This document shows, one piece after another, positions 44,133 through 53,765 of a stretch of DNA of 64,000 nucleotides (position 1 is its first letter; the number at the start of each line of letters is the position of its first letter). The notes below the pieces were generated by a model that worked only from the letters and a program-made list of their open reading frames with translations, ran no database searches and had not been told where the DNA came from. The position numbers were made by a program, and so were the translations under genes. Source of the stretch: Chitinophaga sp. YR573 (GTDB lineage: Bacteria; Bacteroidota; Bacteroidia; Chitinophagales; Chitinophagaceae). The stretch lies in contig NZ_FOJF01000001.1 in NCBI RefSeq assembly GCF_900110995.1, forward strand, positions 2,621,199-2,685,198. The letters are read 5' to 3'.

Positions 44133-46880
44133 TTACATATCATATTCCAGCACCGGCCGTAACCATTTCTCCGCTTCTTCCACAGGCCAGCCTTTACGTT
44201 CGGCATAGTCTATCACCTGGTCTTTTTCGATCTTACCGATACCGAAGTATTTGGCGGCAGGATTGGCGAAGTACCAGCCGCTTACACTGGAAGCGGGCAT
44301 CATGGCAAGAGATTCGGTTAATGAAATGCCTGTGTTTTCAGTAGCATCCAGCATGTCGAACAGCTTATACTTTTCAGTATGTTCCGGGCATGCAGGATAA
44401 CCTGGCGCAGGACGGATACCAAGGTATTCCTCTTTAATAAGGTCCTCTTTGGTAAGATGTTCTTCTGTCGCATATCCCCACCATTCTTTTCTTACACGTT
44501 CATGCATCAGTTCTGCAAATGCTTCTACAAGACGGTCTGCCAGGGCTTTCAGCATAATGCTGCTATAATCATCATGATCCTGTTTGAATCTTTCCAGCCA
44601 TATTTCTATGTCATTACCGGTTGTTACGGCAAAGCCACCCATATAGTCCTGGATACCTGATTCTGCGGGGGCAATGAAGTCGGCGAGGGAGTAGTTGGGT
44701 TGTCCCGGCGCTTTCTTCACCTGCTGCCTGATAGATTCGAGGTTTACTTTTCCTCCTTTGGGAGATTCTACCGTGATGGTGTCGTCTGCGGTCCTGCTGG
44801 CAGGGAACAACCCTATTACTGCGTTTGCAGTGAGCCATTTTTCTTCGATAATGCGTTTGAGCATATCTTTCGCATCGTTGTAGAGGCGAGTAGCTTCTAC
44901 GCCTACTATTTCGTCTGTGAGGATCTGCGGGAATTTACCGTGCAGTTCCCAGGAGATGAAGAAAGGATGCCAGTCGATATATTGAGCAATCTCTGCCAGG
45001 TCGTATGCGTGGAATACCTGTACTCCCAGCTTCTTAGGCTTTACAGGCACGAAGCCGGTCCAGTCGGTGATCGCTTTATTCTTGCGGGCATCGGCGATGG
45101 AGAGGAATTGTTTGGTAGATTTTTTATTCTTGAAACTCTCGTTGAGTTTATCGTATTCGGTTGTTACTTCTCCCAGGAAGTTCTTTTTAAGTGCTTTGTT
45201 AAGCAGGCTGCCGGTAACAGTTACGCTACGGGAAGCATCCAGTACGTGTACTACACCATGTTCATACTCAGGCGCTATTTTCACAGCGGTATGGGTACGG
45301 GAAGTGGTAGCACCGCCAATTAACAGGGGAACATTAAAGTTCTGCCGTTTCATTTCACGGGCCACGTGTACCATTTCATCCAGGCTGGGAGTGATCAGAC
45401 CACTCAGGCCAATAATGTCTACGTTTTCCAGGCGGGCGGTTTGCAGGATTTTATCTGCAGGAACCATTACACCCATATCTATAATGTCGTATCCGTTACA
45501 GCCTAATACTACACCTACGATGTTTTTACCGATATCGTGAACATCTCCTTTTACAGTGGCCAGGAGTATTTTACCTGCAGCCTTTACCTTACCGCCATTC
45601 TGTTCCACTAATCTCAGCTTTTCTTCTTCAATGAAAGGAGTGAGGACGGCTACAGATTTTTTCATTACACGGGCGCTCTTTACTACCTGTGGCAGGAACA
45701 TCTTACCGCTTCCGAAGAGATCTCCCACGATGTTCATTCCATCCATCAGCGGACCTTCGATTACATCGAGGGGGCGGGGATATAACTGGCGGGCTTCTTC
45801 TGTATCTGCTTCGATATAGTCTGTGATACCGTTTACCAGCGCATGGCTGAGTCTTGCCTGCACGGTACCGAGGCGCCAGGTTTCATCTTTCTCTATCACT
45901 TTGCCTTTTGCCTTTACGGTTTCGGCGTAGTTAATGAGACGTTCTGTGGCATCTTCCCGGCGGTTGAGGATGGCGTCATCACACAGTTCGCGCAGGGTAG
46001 GTTCGATTTCATCGTAGATCTGCAGCATACCTGCATTCACAATGCCCATGTTCATGCCTTCTTTGATGGCATAATACAGGAATGCGGAGTGCATGGCTTC
46101 ACGCACAACGTCGTTACCACGGAAAGAGAAGGAAATATTACTTACACCACCGCTTATGCTGGTGAGGGGCATCAGTTGCTTGATCCTGCGGGTAGCATTG
46201 ATAAAGTCTACTGCGTAGTTATTATGCTCCTCTATACCCGTAGCGATGGCAAATATGTTTGGGTCGAAGATGATATCCTGTGGATCGTAACCTACTTGTT
46301 CTGTAAGGATCTTGTAGGCGCGGTGGCAGAAGCTCACTTTTTTCTCTTCAGTATCAGCCTGTCCGTGTTCGTCGAAGGCCATTACCACTACGGCAGCGCC
46401 AAAGCTCTTACAGATTGTGGCATGTTCTATGAACTTCTCTTCGCCTTCTTTAAGACTGATAGAGTTCACGATACATTTACCCTGCAGGCATTTGAGGCCG
46501 GCTTCTATGATGCTGAATTTACTGGAGTCTATCATTACCGGAATCCTGGAGATGTCCGGCTCTGAAGCGAGTAAGTTGAGGAAGGTGGTCATGGCAACTT
46601 CTCCGTCGAGGAGTGCGTCATCCATGTTCACGTCTAAGATCTGTGCACCGTTTTCCACCTGCTGGCGGGCAACGGAGAGCGCTTCTTCATATAATCCTTC
46701 ACGGATAAGGCGGGCAAACTTTTTAGAACCGGTTACGTTGGTACGTTCACCGATATTGAGAAAGTTTGTTTCCGGTCTTACCACCAGAGGTTCCAGACCG
46801 CTCAGGCGCAGGAAAGGTTTAATCACCTTTTTATCATCCTGATCCTTTAAAATATCTTCAGTAGTTAATGTTTCGCTCAT
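44133..46880 (-). CDS. metH: Methionine synthase, folate-, cobalamin- and activation-domain protein
   Basis: 915 residues equal to the C-terminal three modules of E. coli MetH. Pterin-binding TIM barrel ([16 protein letters not shown], 40-55), cap and B12-binding domain with the axial His448 in [25 protein letters not shown], and the SAM-binding activation domain ([24 protein letters not shown]). The homocysteine-binding module is encoded by the separate upstream gene 34 nt away. Both are full length and intact; a two-gene MetH is usual in Bacteroidota. Confidence 0.95.
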   Translation of the reverse strand: MSETLTTEDILKDQDDKKVIKPFLRLSGLEPLVVRPETNFLNIGERTNVTGSKKFARLIREGLYEEALSVARQQVENGAQILDVNMDDALLDGEVAMTTFLNLLASEPDISRIPVMIDSSKFSIIEAGLKCLQGKCIVNSISLKEGEEKFIEHATICKSFGAAVVVMAFDEHGQADTEEKKVSFCHRAYKILTEQVGYDPQDIIFDPNIFAIATGIEEHNNYAVDFINATRRIKQLMPLTSISGGVSNISFSFRGNDVVREAMHSAFLYYAIKEGMNMGIVNAGMLQIYDEIEPTLRELCDDAILNRREDATERLINYAETVKAKGKVIEKDETWRLGTVQARLSHALVNGITDYIEADTEEARQLYPRPLDVIEGPLMDGMNIVGDLFGSGKMFLPQVVKSARVMKKSVAVLTPFIEEEKLRLVEQNGGKVKAAGKILLATVKGDVHDIGKNIVGVVLGCNGYDIIDMGVMVPADKILQTARLENVDIIGLSGLITPSLDEMVHVAREMKRQNFNVPLLIGGATTSRTHTAVKIAPEYEHGVVHVLDASRSVTVTGSLLNKALKKNFLGEVTTEYDKLNESFKNKKSTKQFLSIADARKNKAITDWTGFVPVKPKKLGVQVFHAYDLAEIAQYIDWHPFFISWELHGKFPQILTDEIVGVEATRLYNDAKDMLKRIIEEKWLTANAVIGLFPASRTADDTITVESPKGGKVNLESIRQQVKKAPGQPNYSLADFIAPAESGIQDYMGGFAVTTGNDIEIWLERFKQDHDDYSSIMLKALADRLVEAFAELMHERVRKEWWGYATEEHLTKEDLIKEEYLGIRPAPGYPACPEHTEKYKLFDMLDATENTGISLTESLAMMPASSVSGWYFANPAAKYFGIGKIEKDQVIDYAERKGWPVEEAEKWLRPVLEYDM

Positions 46881-46914
46881 TTGTTGCTGTGGTAGTTATG
46901 AGGACTATTTACTT

Positions 46915-47931
46915 TTACACAAGTTCTGTAGCAAGCACCGGTAATGGTCTTGGTTTCAGCGATTTCACATGTTCTGCAATGTGGCGGATATGATCCGGGG
47001 TTGTACCACAACATCCACCTACAATATTTACAAAACCTTCTTTGGCAAAATCTTCTATGATATGTGCTGTTTCGTCAGGTGTCTCATCATATTCGCCGAA
47101 GGCATTTGGTAAACCTGCATTGGGGTAGCAGCTTACATTACATGCGGCAATCTGTGACAGTTCCTCGATATGCGGCCGCATCTGGGCACCGCCCAATGCG
47201 CAGTTAAGACCAACGGAGAAAGGCTTTACATGCATTACTGATATGTAAAAGGCTTCCAGTGTTTGTCCGCTCAGGGTTCTTCCTGATGCATCCGTGATGG
47301 TACCTGATATCATAACAGGCAATTCCGGCTGGTTGATATCGCGGAAGTATTTCTTAATGGCGTAAATGGCGGCTTTGCTGTTGAGCGTATCAAAGATGGT
47401 TTCTATGAGTAAAATATCTACTCCACCTTCATGCAGTCCTTTTATCTGATCGTAGTAGGCAACTACCACTTCATCGAAATAAACAGAACGGAACCCTGGA
47501 TTGTTTACATCCGGGGAAAGAGACAGTGTTTTATTCATGGGCCCTATAGCTCCCGCTACAAACCTTGGCTTGTCGGGGGTTTTAAGGGTGTATTCAGTGG
47601 CTGCTTTTTTGGCGATACGTGCGGCGGCTACATTCATTTCGAATGCGAGGTGCTGCATGTCGTAATCGGCCATGGCAATTGTAGTGCTGCTGAAGGTATT
47701 GGTTTCAATGATATCCGCCCCTGCCTCCAGGTATTCCTTATGTATGTCTTCGATGATCTGGGGTTGTGTAAGACAGAGCAGGTCATTATTACCTTTCACA
47801 TCTGAGTGATGGTTTTTGAATCGTTCCCCTCTGTAATCTTCTTCTTCCAGCTTGTAGCGCTGGATCATGGTCCCCATGGCCCCATCAATAATCAGAATGC
47901 GCTCTGCTGCGCACTGGGATAATGATTTCAT
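46915..47931 (-). CDS. Methionine synthase, homocysteine-binding module
   Basis: 338 residues: homocysteine S-methyltransferase TIM barrel. [46 protein letters not shown] (zinc Cys) and [19 protein letters not shown] (two zinc Cys) identify it. Works with the downstream protein to make methionine from homocysteine and methyl-THF. A TACCTTTG -7 box lies about 78 nt upstream; no cobalamin or SAM riboswitch seen in the leader. Confidence 0.94.
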   Translation of the reverse strand: MKSLSQCAAERILIIDGAMGTMIQRYKLEEEDYRGERFKNHHSDVKGNNDLLCLTQPQIIEDIHKEYLEAGADIIETNTFSSTTIAMADYDMQHLAFEMNVAAARIAKKAATEYTLKTPDKPRFVAGAIGPMNKTLSLSPDVNNPGFRSVYFDEVVVAYYDQIKGLHEGGVDILLIETIFDTLNSKAAIYAIKKYFRDINQPELPVMISGTITDASGRTLSGQTLEAFYISVMHVKPFSVGLNCALGGAQMRPHIEELSQIAACNVSCYPNAGLPNAFGEYDETPDETAHIIEDFAKEGFVNIVGGCCGTTPDHIRHIAEHVKSLKPRPLPVLATELV

Positions 47932-48008
47932 ATGTTTAATGCGTTTATTAGTTACTGTTTATGTTACCGGAGGTCGAACAATAAACAAATCCACCTGCGG
48001 AAGCACTG

Positions 48009-48016
48009 CAAAGGTA
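48009..48016 (-). promoter_or_regulatory. -7 box of the metH operon
   Basis: TACCTTTG on the minus strand, giving a leader of about 70 nt before the start at 47931. Confidence 0.5.
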
Positions 48017-48102
48017 CTTAATAATTGACTATAAATTAGCTGTATACGCTGCACAGAACTGTTATTTCCCAATTTTACAATTATTAAAGAAAAACTAAAA
48101 TT

Positions 48103-48133
48103 TTGTTTAGAATCTAAAAGTCTACTATATTTG
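48103..48133 (+). promoter_or_regulatory. Promoter of the small gene at 48254
   Basis: TTG (48103-48105), 20-nt spacer, TATATTTG (48126-48133). It drives a leader of about 110 nt, divergent from metH. Confidence 0.75.
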
Positions 48134-48153
48134 TAGAGTAATAGAAAATTGCC

Positions 48154-48192
48154 ATGCAAAGAAACACGTATTGTCAGTGCTGTTATAATTAA
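48154..48192 (+). other. Possible 12-residue leader peptide
   Basis: ATG ... TAA encodes MQRNTYCQCCYN about 14 nt after the expected transcription start, between the promoter and the small gene. Three Cys in 12 residues recall a Cys-responsive leader peptide; this may equally be chance. Confidence 0.25.
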
Positions 48193-48253
48193 AAGGAGCA
48201 CCCACCATTGCCCGCTTAGTTGATTAACCTTGTTTTCAAATTAATTAATTACT

Positions 48254-48457
48254 ATGAGTATTTCTAAGCATGTACAGAGCTTGCAGAAACACTTGGCGCA
48301 ATTTGGGTTGTACCCGGTACCGGAAGAGACAGTAAGTGAAGAGTCCGCAATTTTCAAGATCTGTTTTTTGAACCATACGGAAATGCAGCGTTGGAAAGAG
48401 TTACAGGAGAGAGATGGGAAACAGGATGAGCTAACACCATTAAGAGACATAAATTAA
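48254..48457 (+). CDS. Small hypothetical protein
   Basis: 67 residues, soluble, no signal peptide: starts MSISKHVQSLQKHLAQFGLYPVP and has a charged helix QRWKELQERDGKQDE. I do not recognise a family. Support for reality: an exact promoter upstream, coding-like composition, and an otherwise empty region. The antisense frame over the same DNA has an unlikely Cys/Ser-rich composition. Confidence 0.6.
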   Translation: MSISKHVQSLQKHLAQFGLYPVPEETVSEESAIFKICFLNHTEMQRWKELQERDGKQDELTPLRDIN

Positions 48458-48541
48458 AAACCAACCGTTTTTAGCTTTTTCATAACGTGGAATTACAGGT
48501 TAAACACACACGGGTGTTATTTAACATCCGTATTATTCTTT

Positions 48542-48583
48542 AAGCTGAATGAGTAATACGCCCCCGTATTAAGCATTCAGCTT
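48542..48583. terminator. Hairpin at the end of recR
   Basis: AAGCTGAATG-ag-TAATACG-cccc-CGTATTA-ag-CATTCAGCTT; it overlaps the recR stop codon. Little T-tract on either side, so a weak terminator or an mRNA-end stabiliser. Confidence 0.5.
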
Positions 48584-49199
48584 ACTTTTGCACATAACTT
48601 TCTAATGGGAGCCTGTTGGAGATAGACCGGGCCAGGGTCATTTCGTCCGCATATTCCAGTTCGCCACCAAAGGCAATACCACGGGCAATTGTAGTAATTT
48701 TTACAGGAGATTCTTTCAACTTTTTGGAGAGATAATAAATGGTTGTATCCCCTTCTATTGTAGGGCTTAGTGCCATGATTACTTCCTCTACACCCTGCTG
48801 TTGTACCCTGTCTACCAGGGAATAGATGTTCAGTTGTTCCGGACCAATACCATCAATGGGAGAGATGATACCACCCAATACATGATATACGCCATTAAAT
48901 TGCTGTGTGCTTTCTATGGCCATTACGTCCCGTATGGTTTCTACCACACATACGATGGCCTTGTTGCGGGAGGTACTTGCGCAGATGCTGCAAATTTCTT
49001 CGTCGGATACATTGTGGCAGTTTTTACAGAATTTGATCTGCTGCCGCATGCGTGTTACCACTTCGCCAAATAATTGTACCTGTGCAGGGTCCTGTTTCAG
49101 GAGATGTAATACCAGTCTTAATGCTGTTTTCTTGCCAATGCCCGGCAAGCGGGCAAATTCATTTACCGCATTTTCTATCAGGGCTGAAGAAAAGATCAT
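48582..49199 (-). CDS. recR: Recombination protein RecR
   Basis: 205 residues. HhH LPGIGKKTALRLVLHLL, C4 zinc finger FCKNCHNVSDEEICSIC, Toprim domain starting CVVETIRDVMAIE. Acts with RecO/RecF in loading RecA. The TAACTTTG -7 box ends 4 nt before the ATG. Confidence 0.97.
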   Translation of the reverse strand: MIFSSALIENAVNEFARLPGIGKKTALRLVLHLLKQDPAQVQLFGEVVTRMRQQIKFCKNCHNVSDEEICSICASTSRNKAIVCVVETIRDVMAIESTQQFNGVYHVLGGIISPIDGIGPEQLNIYSLVDRVQQQGVEEVIMALSPTIEGDTTIYYLSKKLKESPVKITTIARGIAFGGELEYADEMTLARSISNRLPLESYVQK

Positions 49200-49203
49200 A
49201 TCG

Positions 49204-49211
49204 CAAAGTTA
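49204..49211 (-). promoter_or_regulatory. -7 box of recR (leaderless-type)
   Basis: TAACTTTG on the minus strand, four nt before ATG; transcription would start at or next to the start codon. Confidence 0.5.
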
Positions 49212-49224
49212 TAAAAATCCACCG

Positions 49225-50700
49225 TTAAAGCGTGAGGCGGATGGGTACTCCCCAGTTGGCTTTTATGTTTTCTTTTTTAGGGAAATTGACCACTCTTTCC
49301 GGTTGTTTTTTAGGCGTTCCAAAGTATACACCGCGGTCCCATTTCCCGTTATTGTTGTTGTCCAGCAGGATTCTTACCTCATATTCAGACGGTTGGATCA
49401 GTTTTTTTACCCAGGTACCATTGACGAGAGTGCCTGAATATTTGATCTCTTTGTCTTTGATCAGCTGTACCACAATGTGCATAGAATCATTTATCTGTGC
49501 TTTGGCGCTATCGCTGAGATGCAGGGTTACCATGGCTCTGCCGTAGTCAGACTCTTTCTTTGACATGAATTTGATGGTATCGGCTTTTGCCAGCGATAGC
49601 CCTGTTGTATCTGTGATAGATTCTTTAGGGATGATGAGCCTGTAGGGTGTACCCTCTTTCCAGGTGTACTGAACGGAGAGTTTGGTACGGGTAGAATCAA
49701 AGGAGACAGAGAATCTTACAGGTGTATTAGTGGTATCCTGTGTTAAGAGGAACGTGGTACTGTCCATTGTTTTTACCGGTCCGCTGAAAGTGAGGAGCAG
49801 GGGCTGGCCCAGATCCTGGTGATTATCAGAGAGGGTAGGTGCGACGGTGATATGACGTTTCTTCTTTTTCTCTTTATCCTTGTCTTTTTCTTTATGTTCT
49901 TCTTCTGGTGGCGGCTCATTGCCCATTTCTCCCGGCTCCTTCAGGGTACTATCTTTTTCCAGGAACAGCAGCATGGTAACATCTTTGATGTTTTGCTCCC
50001 GCAGGTGTATGAGACTGTCTTCGAAAGCGATGAGTTCCCCTGGCTGGTTGTATTGAAGGTCTTTATCTTCTTCTTTGAGTGCGAACAGTTTGTAATCGCC
50101 GGGAGCCATGTTTTTGAACCAGAAGCTACCATTCCCTTTGGAACGGGCGTAGTATACCGGCTTTTCTTTGGAGACTACGGAGTCTTCATTGTGGCGGTAT
50201 ATCATTACGGATACGTTACTGTCTGGTTTACCGGTTTCAGCATTTATGATATAACCTCTTACCTGTAAGGAATCGAGGTAATCTCCTGTAGAGACTACGT
50301 AGGAGTATTCCTGGATGGGATTACGCTCATTGATATCCTTAATGGCATCGGAAAAGTTAAAGGTGTAGGTGGTATTGGGTGCCAGTGTATCCTTGATTGT
50401 CATCGTCACAGTGTGCAGCTTGGCAGTTACGGTGGGGGTACGTTTGAGCGTAGGTGATACGATCAGTTTATCAAAGATATTGTCTAACTCTACATATTCA
50501 TCAAAAGTAAGGACCACCTTTTTGCTTTTGAAGTGCAGGGTTGAGTCCGATGGGTTGGCACTTACCAGCTTTGGAGCTGTAGTATCCTTTGGACCACCGC
50601 TGGGAGGTACTATGTTGGCACAGCGGGGGAGTAAGAGGATAGAGGCACCTATTATTAACAACCAGGATATCCCGGCACGAAAGTTCTGCTTCATTTTCAT
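49225..50700 (-). CDS. Ig-like (Big_5) domain lipoprotein
   Basis: 491 residues from the ATG at 50700. Lipoprotein signal ISWLLIIGASILLLPRC, then PPSGGPKDTTAPKLVSANPSD, the typical opening of Bacteroidota Ig-like domain lipoproteins (SbsA-like Ig), a carboxypeptidase-regulatory-like domain (RGYIINAETGKPDSNVSVMIY), a Lys/Glu/Asp-rich linker (about 270-290) and further beta domains ending NNNGKWDRGVYFGTPKKQPE. Likely surface or periplasmic structural protein. The open frame runs to 50754; M at 50700 fits the signal peptide. Confidence 0.85.
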   Translation of the reverse strand: MKMKQNFRAGISWLLIIGASILLLPRCANIVPPSGGPKDTTAPKLVSANPSDSTLHFKSKKVVLTFDEYVELDNIFDKLIVSPTLKRTPTVTAKLHTVTMTIKDTLAPNTTYTFNFSDAIKDINERNPIQEYSYVVSTGDYLDSLQVRGYIINAETGKPDSNVSVMIYRHNEDSVVSKEKPVYYARSKGNGSFWFKNMAPGDYKLFALKEEDKDLQYNQPGELIAFEDSLIHLREQNIKDVTMLLFLEKDSTLKEPGEMGNEPPPEEEHKEKDKDKEKKKKRHITVAPTLSDNHQDLGQPLLLTFSGPVKTMDSTTFLLTQDTTNTPVRFSVSFDSTRTKLSVQYTWKEGTPYRLIIPKESITDTTGLSLAKADTIKFMSKKESDYGRAMVTLHLSDSAKAQINDSMHIVVQLIKDKEIKYSGTLVNGTWVKKLIQPSEYEVRILLDNNNNGKWDRGVYFGTPKKQPERVVNFPKKENIKANWGVPIRLTL

Positions 50701-50814
50701 TTTATTATTCCGAAAACCGGGACCAAAGATCAAATTCCAAACAGTAAAATCCAAATCCGGGTGGAAGCTTTGTCTTTTACAAGAGAGGGCTACGCTAATT
50801 GCCGGATTTTTGTA

Positions 50815-52257
50815 CTACTGGTGCAGGGTTATATATAGATTGTTCTCTTTTACAAAGTTGCACCAGCGGCAGTTTGCTTTGCCACAGCCAGTGTAGAAGT
50901 CCTTTTCCTGGATTTTGTTCCAGGTGGAGACGATCTGTTGGGTAACGGTGGTTACGTCAGCGGGTGTGATGGTGACTTTTTCTTTCCGGTAGATGTTCTG
51001 AGTATCAGGTTCTATAAAGTCGAATTCTGTGCTGGTTACCTGCCAGTTCTTTTGTTTGTAGTTGTCCAGGAGGATTTTGTAGAAGACTGCCTGTCGCCAG
51101 TAATCGCCTCCGTTGGGGGTGTATTCTCCCGGGGGATCGAACTTGTGGAGCTTTACAGCAGCCTTCTCGTAGCTACCGGTTTTGTAATCTACCAGGTTTA
51201 CTTTGTTGCCGTCAAATTCCAGTTTGTCGATTTTGCCTTTGAGGGGAACGCCGCTTACCAGCACGTTACGGATGTTGCGTTCTACGCTTACCACTTTATT
51301 CCATTGGCTGATGTAAGTGTTGTAATAGTTGGTAAGGATTTCCCTGCCATATTGCAGCCTGCGTTCAAAAGCCTCTTTGGTAAATGATTCCGGGTTACGG
51401 GTCATGTATTGTAAAAAGTCTTCGATGAACTCTTCTGTTGAGGGAAAGGTGTTGGTGTCATTATCCTGCATTTTCTGGAACAGCTTTTCCACTGCATGGT
51501 GCACGGCAGAGCCGAACTCCATGCTTTCAGAGCGGCCATAAGGTGCGCGGATAATACTTTTATAGAAGAAGCCCAGGGGACAGTCTAAGTAATTGTTAAG
51601 CGCGGTTACGTTCATCATAAAGCCTGATAACAGTGGATTTATGAAAAGCGGGTCCATTGCCGGTATTTCCGGTGAAAGGATAGGAGACGGTAATACGTTA
51701 TCAACCCTTTCTATCTCATCTATCTTATTCATAAAGCCAATGAGTGTAAGTGTGGGCTCCCGGAGGACTTCTTCAGCAATAAATGCATTGAAAAGCACTA
51801 TTTCAGGTAAATGGTGGCTGTCTTCTTCATTAATTCTCAGTGAGCGACTTATGCGTTCTTCATTAATAATGATCGTAAACAGTTGTTGAAGAGATACCTG
51901 CTGTGCTGCCCGTATCCAGCTTTCCAGTAAGGGACTGAATTCCATCATTGCCTGTTCCGCCGCGGGGGTGAACATGGTGAGGCCATGGGAGTTATGCCAT
52001 TCCTTCAGATATTGCCGGAGTGAGGTTTTATCCTTATAACCTCTTTCTGCTACACGCCGGCTTACTTTGGCTATTTCTTCTGCCGGGATATTAAAGAAAT
52101 CAAAGTGTAAAATAGAGAACAACAGATCATCCCCACTGTAAGGAGTATCCAGCTCACAGGCAATATAGCGCATGATTGTCAGGACCTTACGGGCGAAAGG
52201 TTGTTTCGGTAAATTATATACTTCAGGAAGATGATGTTCGTATTGATCTGTAGACAT
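50815..52257 (-). CDS. PD-(D/E)XK nuclease, AddB-like C-terminal half
   Basis: 480 residues. RecB-type nuclease domain: GSAVHHAVEKLF (motif His), LKGKIDKLEF (Asp), VDYKTG (Asp-x-Lys), QAVFYKILL (Gln-x3-Tyr), and a four-Cys iron-sulfur staple made by LDCPLGF and GCGKANCRWCNF, as in AddB. The first 200 residues match the helicase-2C/AddB middle region (FARKVLTIMRYIACELDTPYSGDDLLFSILHFDFF). The family I know from Bacteroidota is about 1000 residues with an N-terminal UvrD-like helicase; no Walker A or helicase motif exists here, and upstream is an unrelated opposite-strand gene. Confidence 0.85.
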   Translation of the reverse strand: MSTDQYEHHLPEVYNLPKQPFARKVLTIMRYIACELDTPYSGDDLLFSILHFDFFNIPAEEIAKVSRRVAERGYKDKTSLRQYLKEWHNSHGLTMFTPAAEQAMMEFSPLLESWIRAAQQVSLQQLFTIIINEERISRSLRINEEDSHHLPEIVLFNAFIAEEVLREPTLTLIGFMNKIDEIERVDNVLPSPILSPEIPAMDPLFINPLLSGFMMNVTALNNYLDCPLGFFYKSIIRAPYGRSESMEFGSAVHHAVEKLFQKMQDNDTNTFPSTEEFIEDFLQYMTRNPESFTKEAFERRLQYGREILTNYYNTYISQWNKVVSVERNIRNVLVSGVPLKGKIDKLEFDGNKVNLVDYKTGSYEKAAVKLHKFDPPGEYTPNGGDYWRQAVFYKILLDNYKQKNWQVTSTEFDFIEPDTQNIYRKEKVTITPADVTTVTQQIVSTWNKIQEKDFYTGCGKANCRWCNFVKENNLYITLHQ

Positions 52258-52260
52258 GAC

Positions 52261-52268
52261 TATATTTG
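52261..52268 (+). promoter_or_regulatory. -7 box of the SRPBCC gene
   Basis: TATATTTG, 22 nt before the ATG; adjacent to the start codon of the divergent nuclease gene. Confidence 0.45.
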
Positions 52269-52290
52269 AAAATGCAAGTCGTATAAAGTT

Positions 52291-52752
52291 ATGGGAAAAA
52301 TCTATCGTTTAGAGTACGAGCAAGTGATAAATACCAGTCTGGATGAGGCATGGGACTTCTTTTCGGCGGCGGAGAACCTGGAGCGTATCACACCGTCCTA
52401 CATGCGTTATGATGTTACATCTCCCCAAACAGGGAAACCTGTGTATGCAGGTCAGATCATTACCTATAAAGTACGTCCGGTACTGGGGATCCCACTGCGC
52501 TGGGTGACGGAGATCACACATGTAAAGGAAGGGGTGTATTTTGTTGATGAGCAGCGGAGAGGGCCTTATAGTCTGTGGCATCATCAACATCATTTTGAAA
52601 GGGTAACAGGTGGGGTAAAAATGACGGATATTGTTCACTATGAGATGCCTTTTGGTATATTAGGACGATTCGCACATGGATTATTCGTAAAAAAGCAGTT
52701 GGATGATATTTTTGAGTACCGGAAACAGCAGGTGAATGAATTATTCAAATAG
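52291..52752 (+). CDS. SRPBCC family (START-like) ligand-binding protein
   Basis: 153 residues, helix-grip fold: N-terminal strand YRLEYEQVINTSLDEAWDFFSAAENLERITP is characteristic (quoted in part SLDEAWDFFSAAENLERITP), followed by WVTEITHVKEGVYFVDEQRRGPYSLWHHQHHFE. Relatives bind hydrophobic ligands; this subgroup is often called cell division inhibitor/SRPBCC and lies near photolyase or epimerase genes elsewhere. Ligand unknown. Confidence 0.85.
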   Translation: MGKIYRLEYEQVINTSLDEAWDFFSAAENLERITPSYMRYDVTSPQTGKPVYAGQIITYKVRPVLGIPLRWVTEITHVKEGVYFVDEQRRGPYSLWHHQHHFERVTGGVKMTDIVHYEMPFGILGRFAHGLFVKKQLDDIFEYRKQQVNELFK

Positions 52753-52805
52753 GTGAGGCATTCATGATTTAATATTATCTTAGTTAGCTTTAAACCTATA
52801 ACAAT

Positions 52806-53303
52806 TTGCAGCAATCAGCTGTTCATATCGACGATTATATACTTTCAGAGCGTTTGATGGCCGGAGACCCCGGGGCCAGAGAGATGATATATGATCATTA
52901 CGGTCCTGCACTTTACACTATAATTCTCCAGGTTATTGCAGATAATGAGAAAGCAGAAAACGCACTTGCTCAGGTTTTCGTATATATCTTCAACGATGCT
53001 GTCGCATACAGAGATTCTGGTGATATTACCCTGTTTGGCTGGATGAGGAGAGTAGCACGACAGATGGCTTTAAAGCTTGCTGTCGGGGAGTTGGAAGATA
53101 ACGGAACAATGGTGAGTAACGGGAGTTTGTTGTTTCGCTTTACAACAGGGTTACCGGAAGGAATACAGACAGTATTCCGGTTGTGTTACTACAAAGGACT
53201 ATCCAGGGAAGCTGTGGCCCGTATGCTGGGACTGCATCCTGAAGAAGTTGCCAGTCAGTTGAGAGAAGCAATGGTTGCCTTTAGAAAATTCTTAAATAAC
53301 TAA
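52806..53303 (+). CDS. ECF-like sigma factor (divergent), TTG start
   Basis: 165 residues. Region 2-like helix YILSERLMAGDPGAREMIYDHYGPALY and FGWMRRVARQMAL (2.4), and region 4-like LPEGIQTVFRLCYYKGLSREAVARMLGLHPEEVASQLREAM with the helix-turn-helix. The link between them is short. An in-frame stop at 52791-52793 and no ATG before residue 18 force the TTG at 52806. Its stop codon abuts the start of the anti-sigma gene. Confidence 0.8.
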   Translation: MQQSAVHIDDYILSERLMAGDPGAREMIYDHYGPALYTIILQVIADNEKAENALAQVFVYIFNDAVAYRDSGDITLFGWMRRVARQMALKLAVGELEDNGTMVSNGSLLFRFTTGLPEGIQTVFRLCYYKGLSREAVARMLGLHPEEVASQLREAMVAFRKFLNN

Positions 53304-53765
53304 TTGGAACTTGATCACTATATAGAAAGCGGCATTATTGAAAGCTACGCGCTGGGTCTTGCTACTGCAGCGGAAATAGAGGAATTGCAGTACATGAGAA
53401 AGCTGTATCCGCAACTGAATACGGAGCTTCGTATTGTAGAGCGTAGAATAGAGATGGCTGCTTTAACAGAGGGGGTACAACCCCCATCAAGACTAAAGGA
53501 CAGGGTTTTTCAGCGCATCAACTGGGACGAGGAAAAAAATACTACAGGGAAAGATAAGTCGAACTACACCTTCATCAATATACAATCCAAAAATCAGGAC
53601 TATATCACGGTCCACAGGTGGTGGAAACTATTTTTTATCATGGTATTCATTGTGTCTAAAATATGCCTGTTTGCTGCTATCTATTTTTACCTCAAATACC
53701 GGCAGTCACAGGAGAAATTAGCGCAACCTTCTTCCCGGATAGAGTACCGTGTTCCCACAAAATAA
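53304..53765 (+). CDS. Anti-sigma factor-like membrane protein, copy 1, TTG start
   Basis: 153 residues. The cytoplasmic N-terminus LDHYIESGIIESYALGLATAAEIEE is the Bacteroidota anti-sigma (RskA-like) opening; one membrane segment (LFFIMVFIVSKICLFAAIYFYL, about 108-130, quoted in part) and a short periplasmic tail. Starts with TTG directly after the sigma stop TAA, in the same reading frame, so translation is coupled. Expected to hold the sigma factor at the membrane. Confidence 0.78.
   Translation: MELDHYIESGIIESYALGLATAAEIEELQYMRKLYPQLNTELRIVERRIEMAALTEGVQPPSRLKDRVFQRINWDEEKNTTGKDKSNYTFINIQSKNQDYITVHRWWKLFFIMVFIVSKICLFAAIYFYLKYRQSQEKLAQPSSRIEYRVPTK

Noticed and set aside
46881..46914. Frameshift or nonsense break separating two halves of metH
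   Set aside because: Both proteins start and end at module borders, have their own ATG and stop, and the split form is usual in Bacteroidota.
47959..48201. 80-residue minus-strand ORF upstream of metH
   Set aside because: It covers the metH and small-gene promoters and has a Leu/Ile/Ser composition without a signal or motif.
47932..48253. Cobalamin or SAM riboswitch before metH
   Set aside because: The leader after the -7 box is only about 70 nt and no conserved riboswitch core was recognised.
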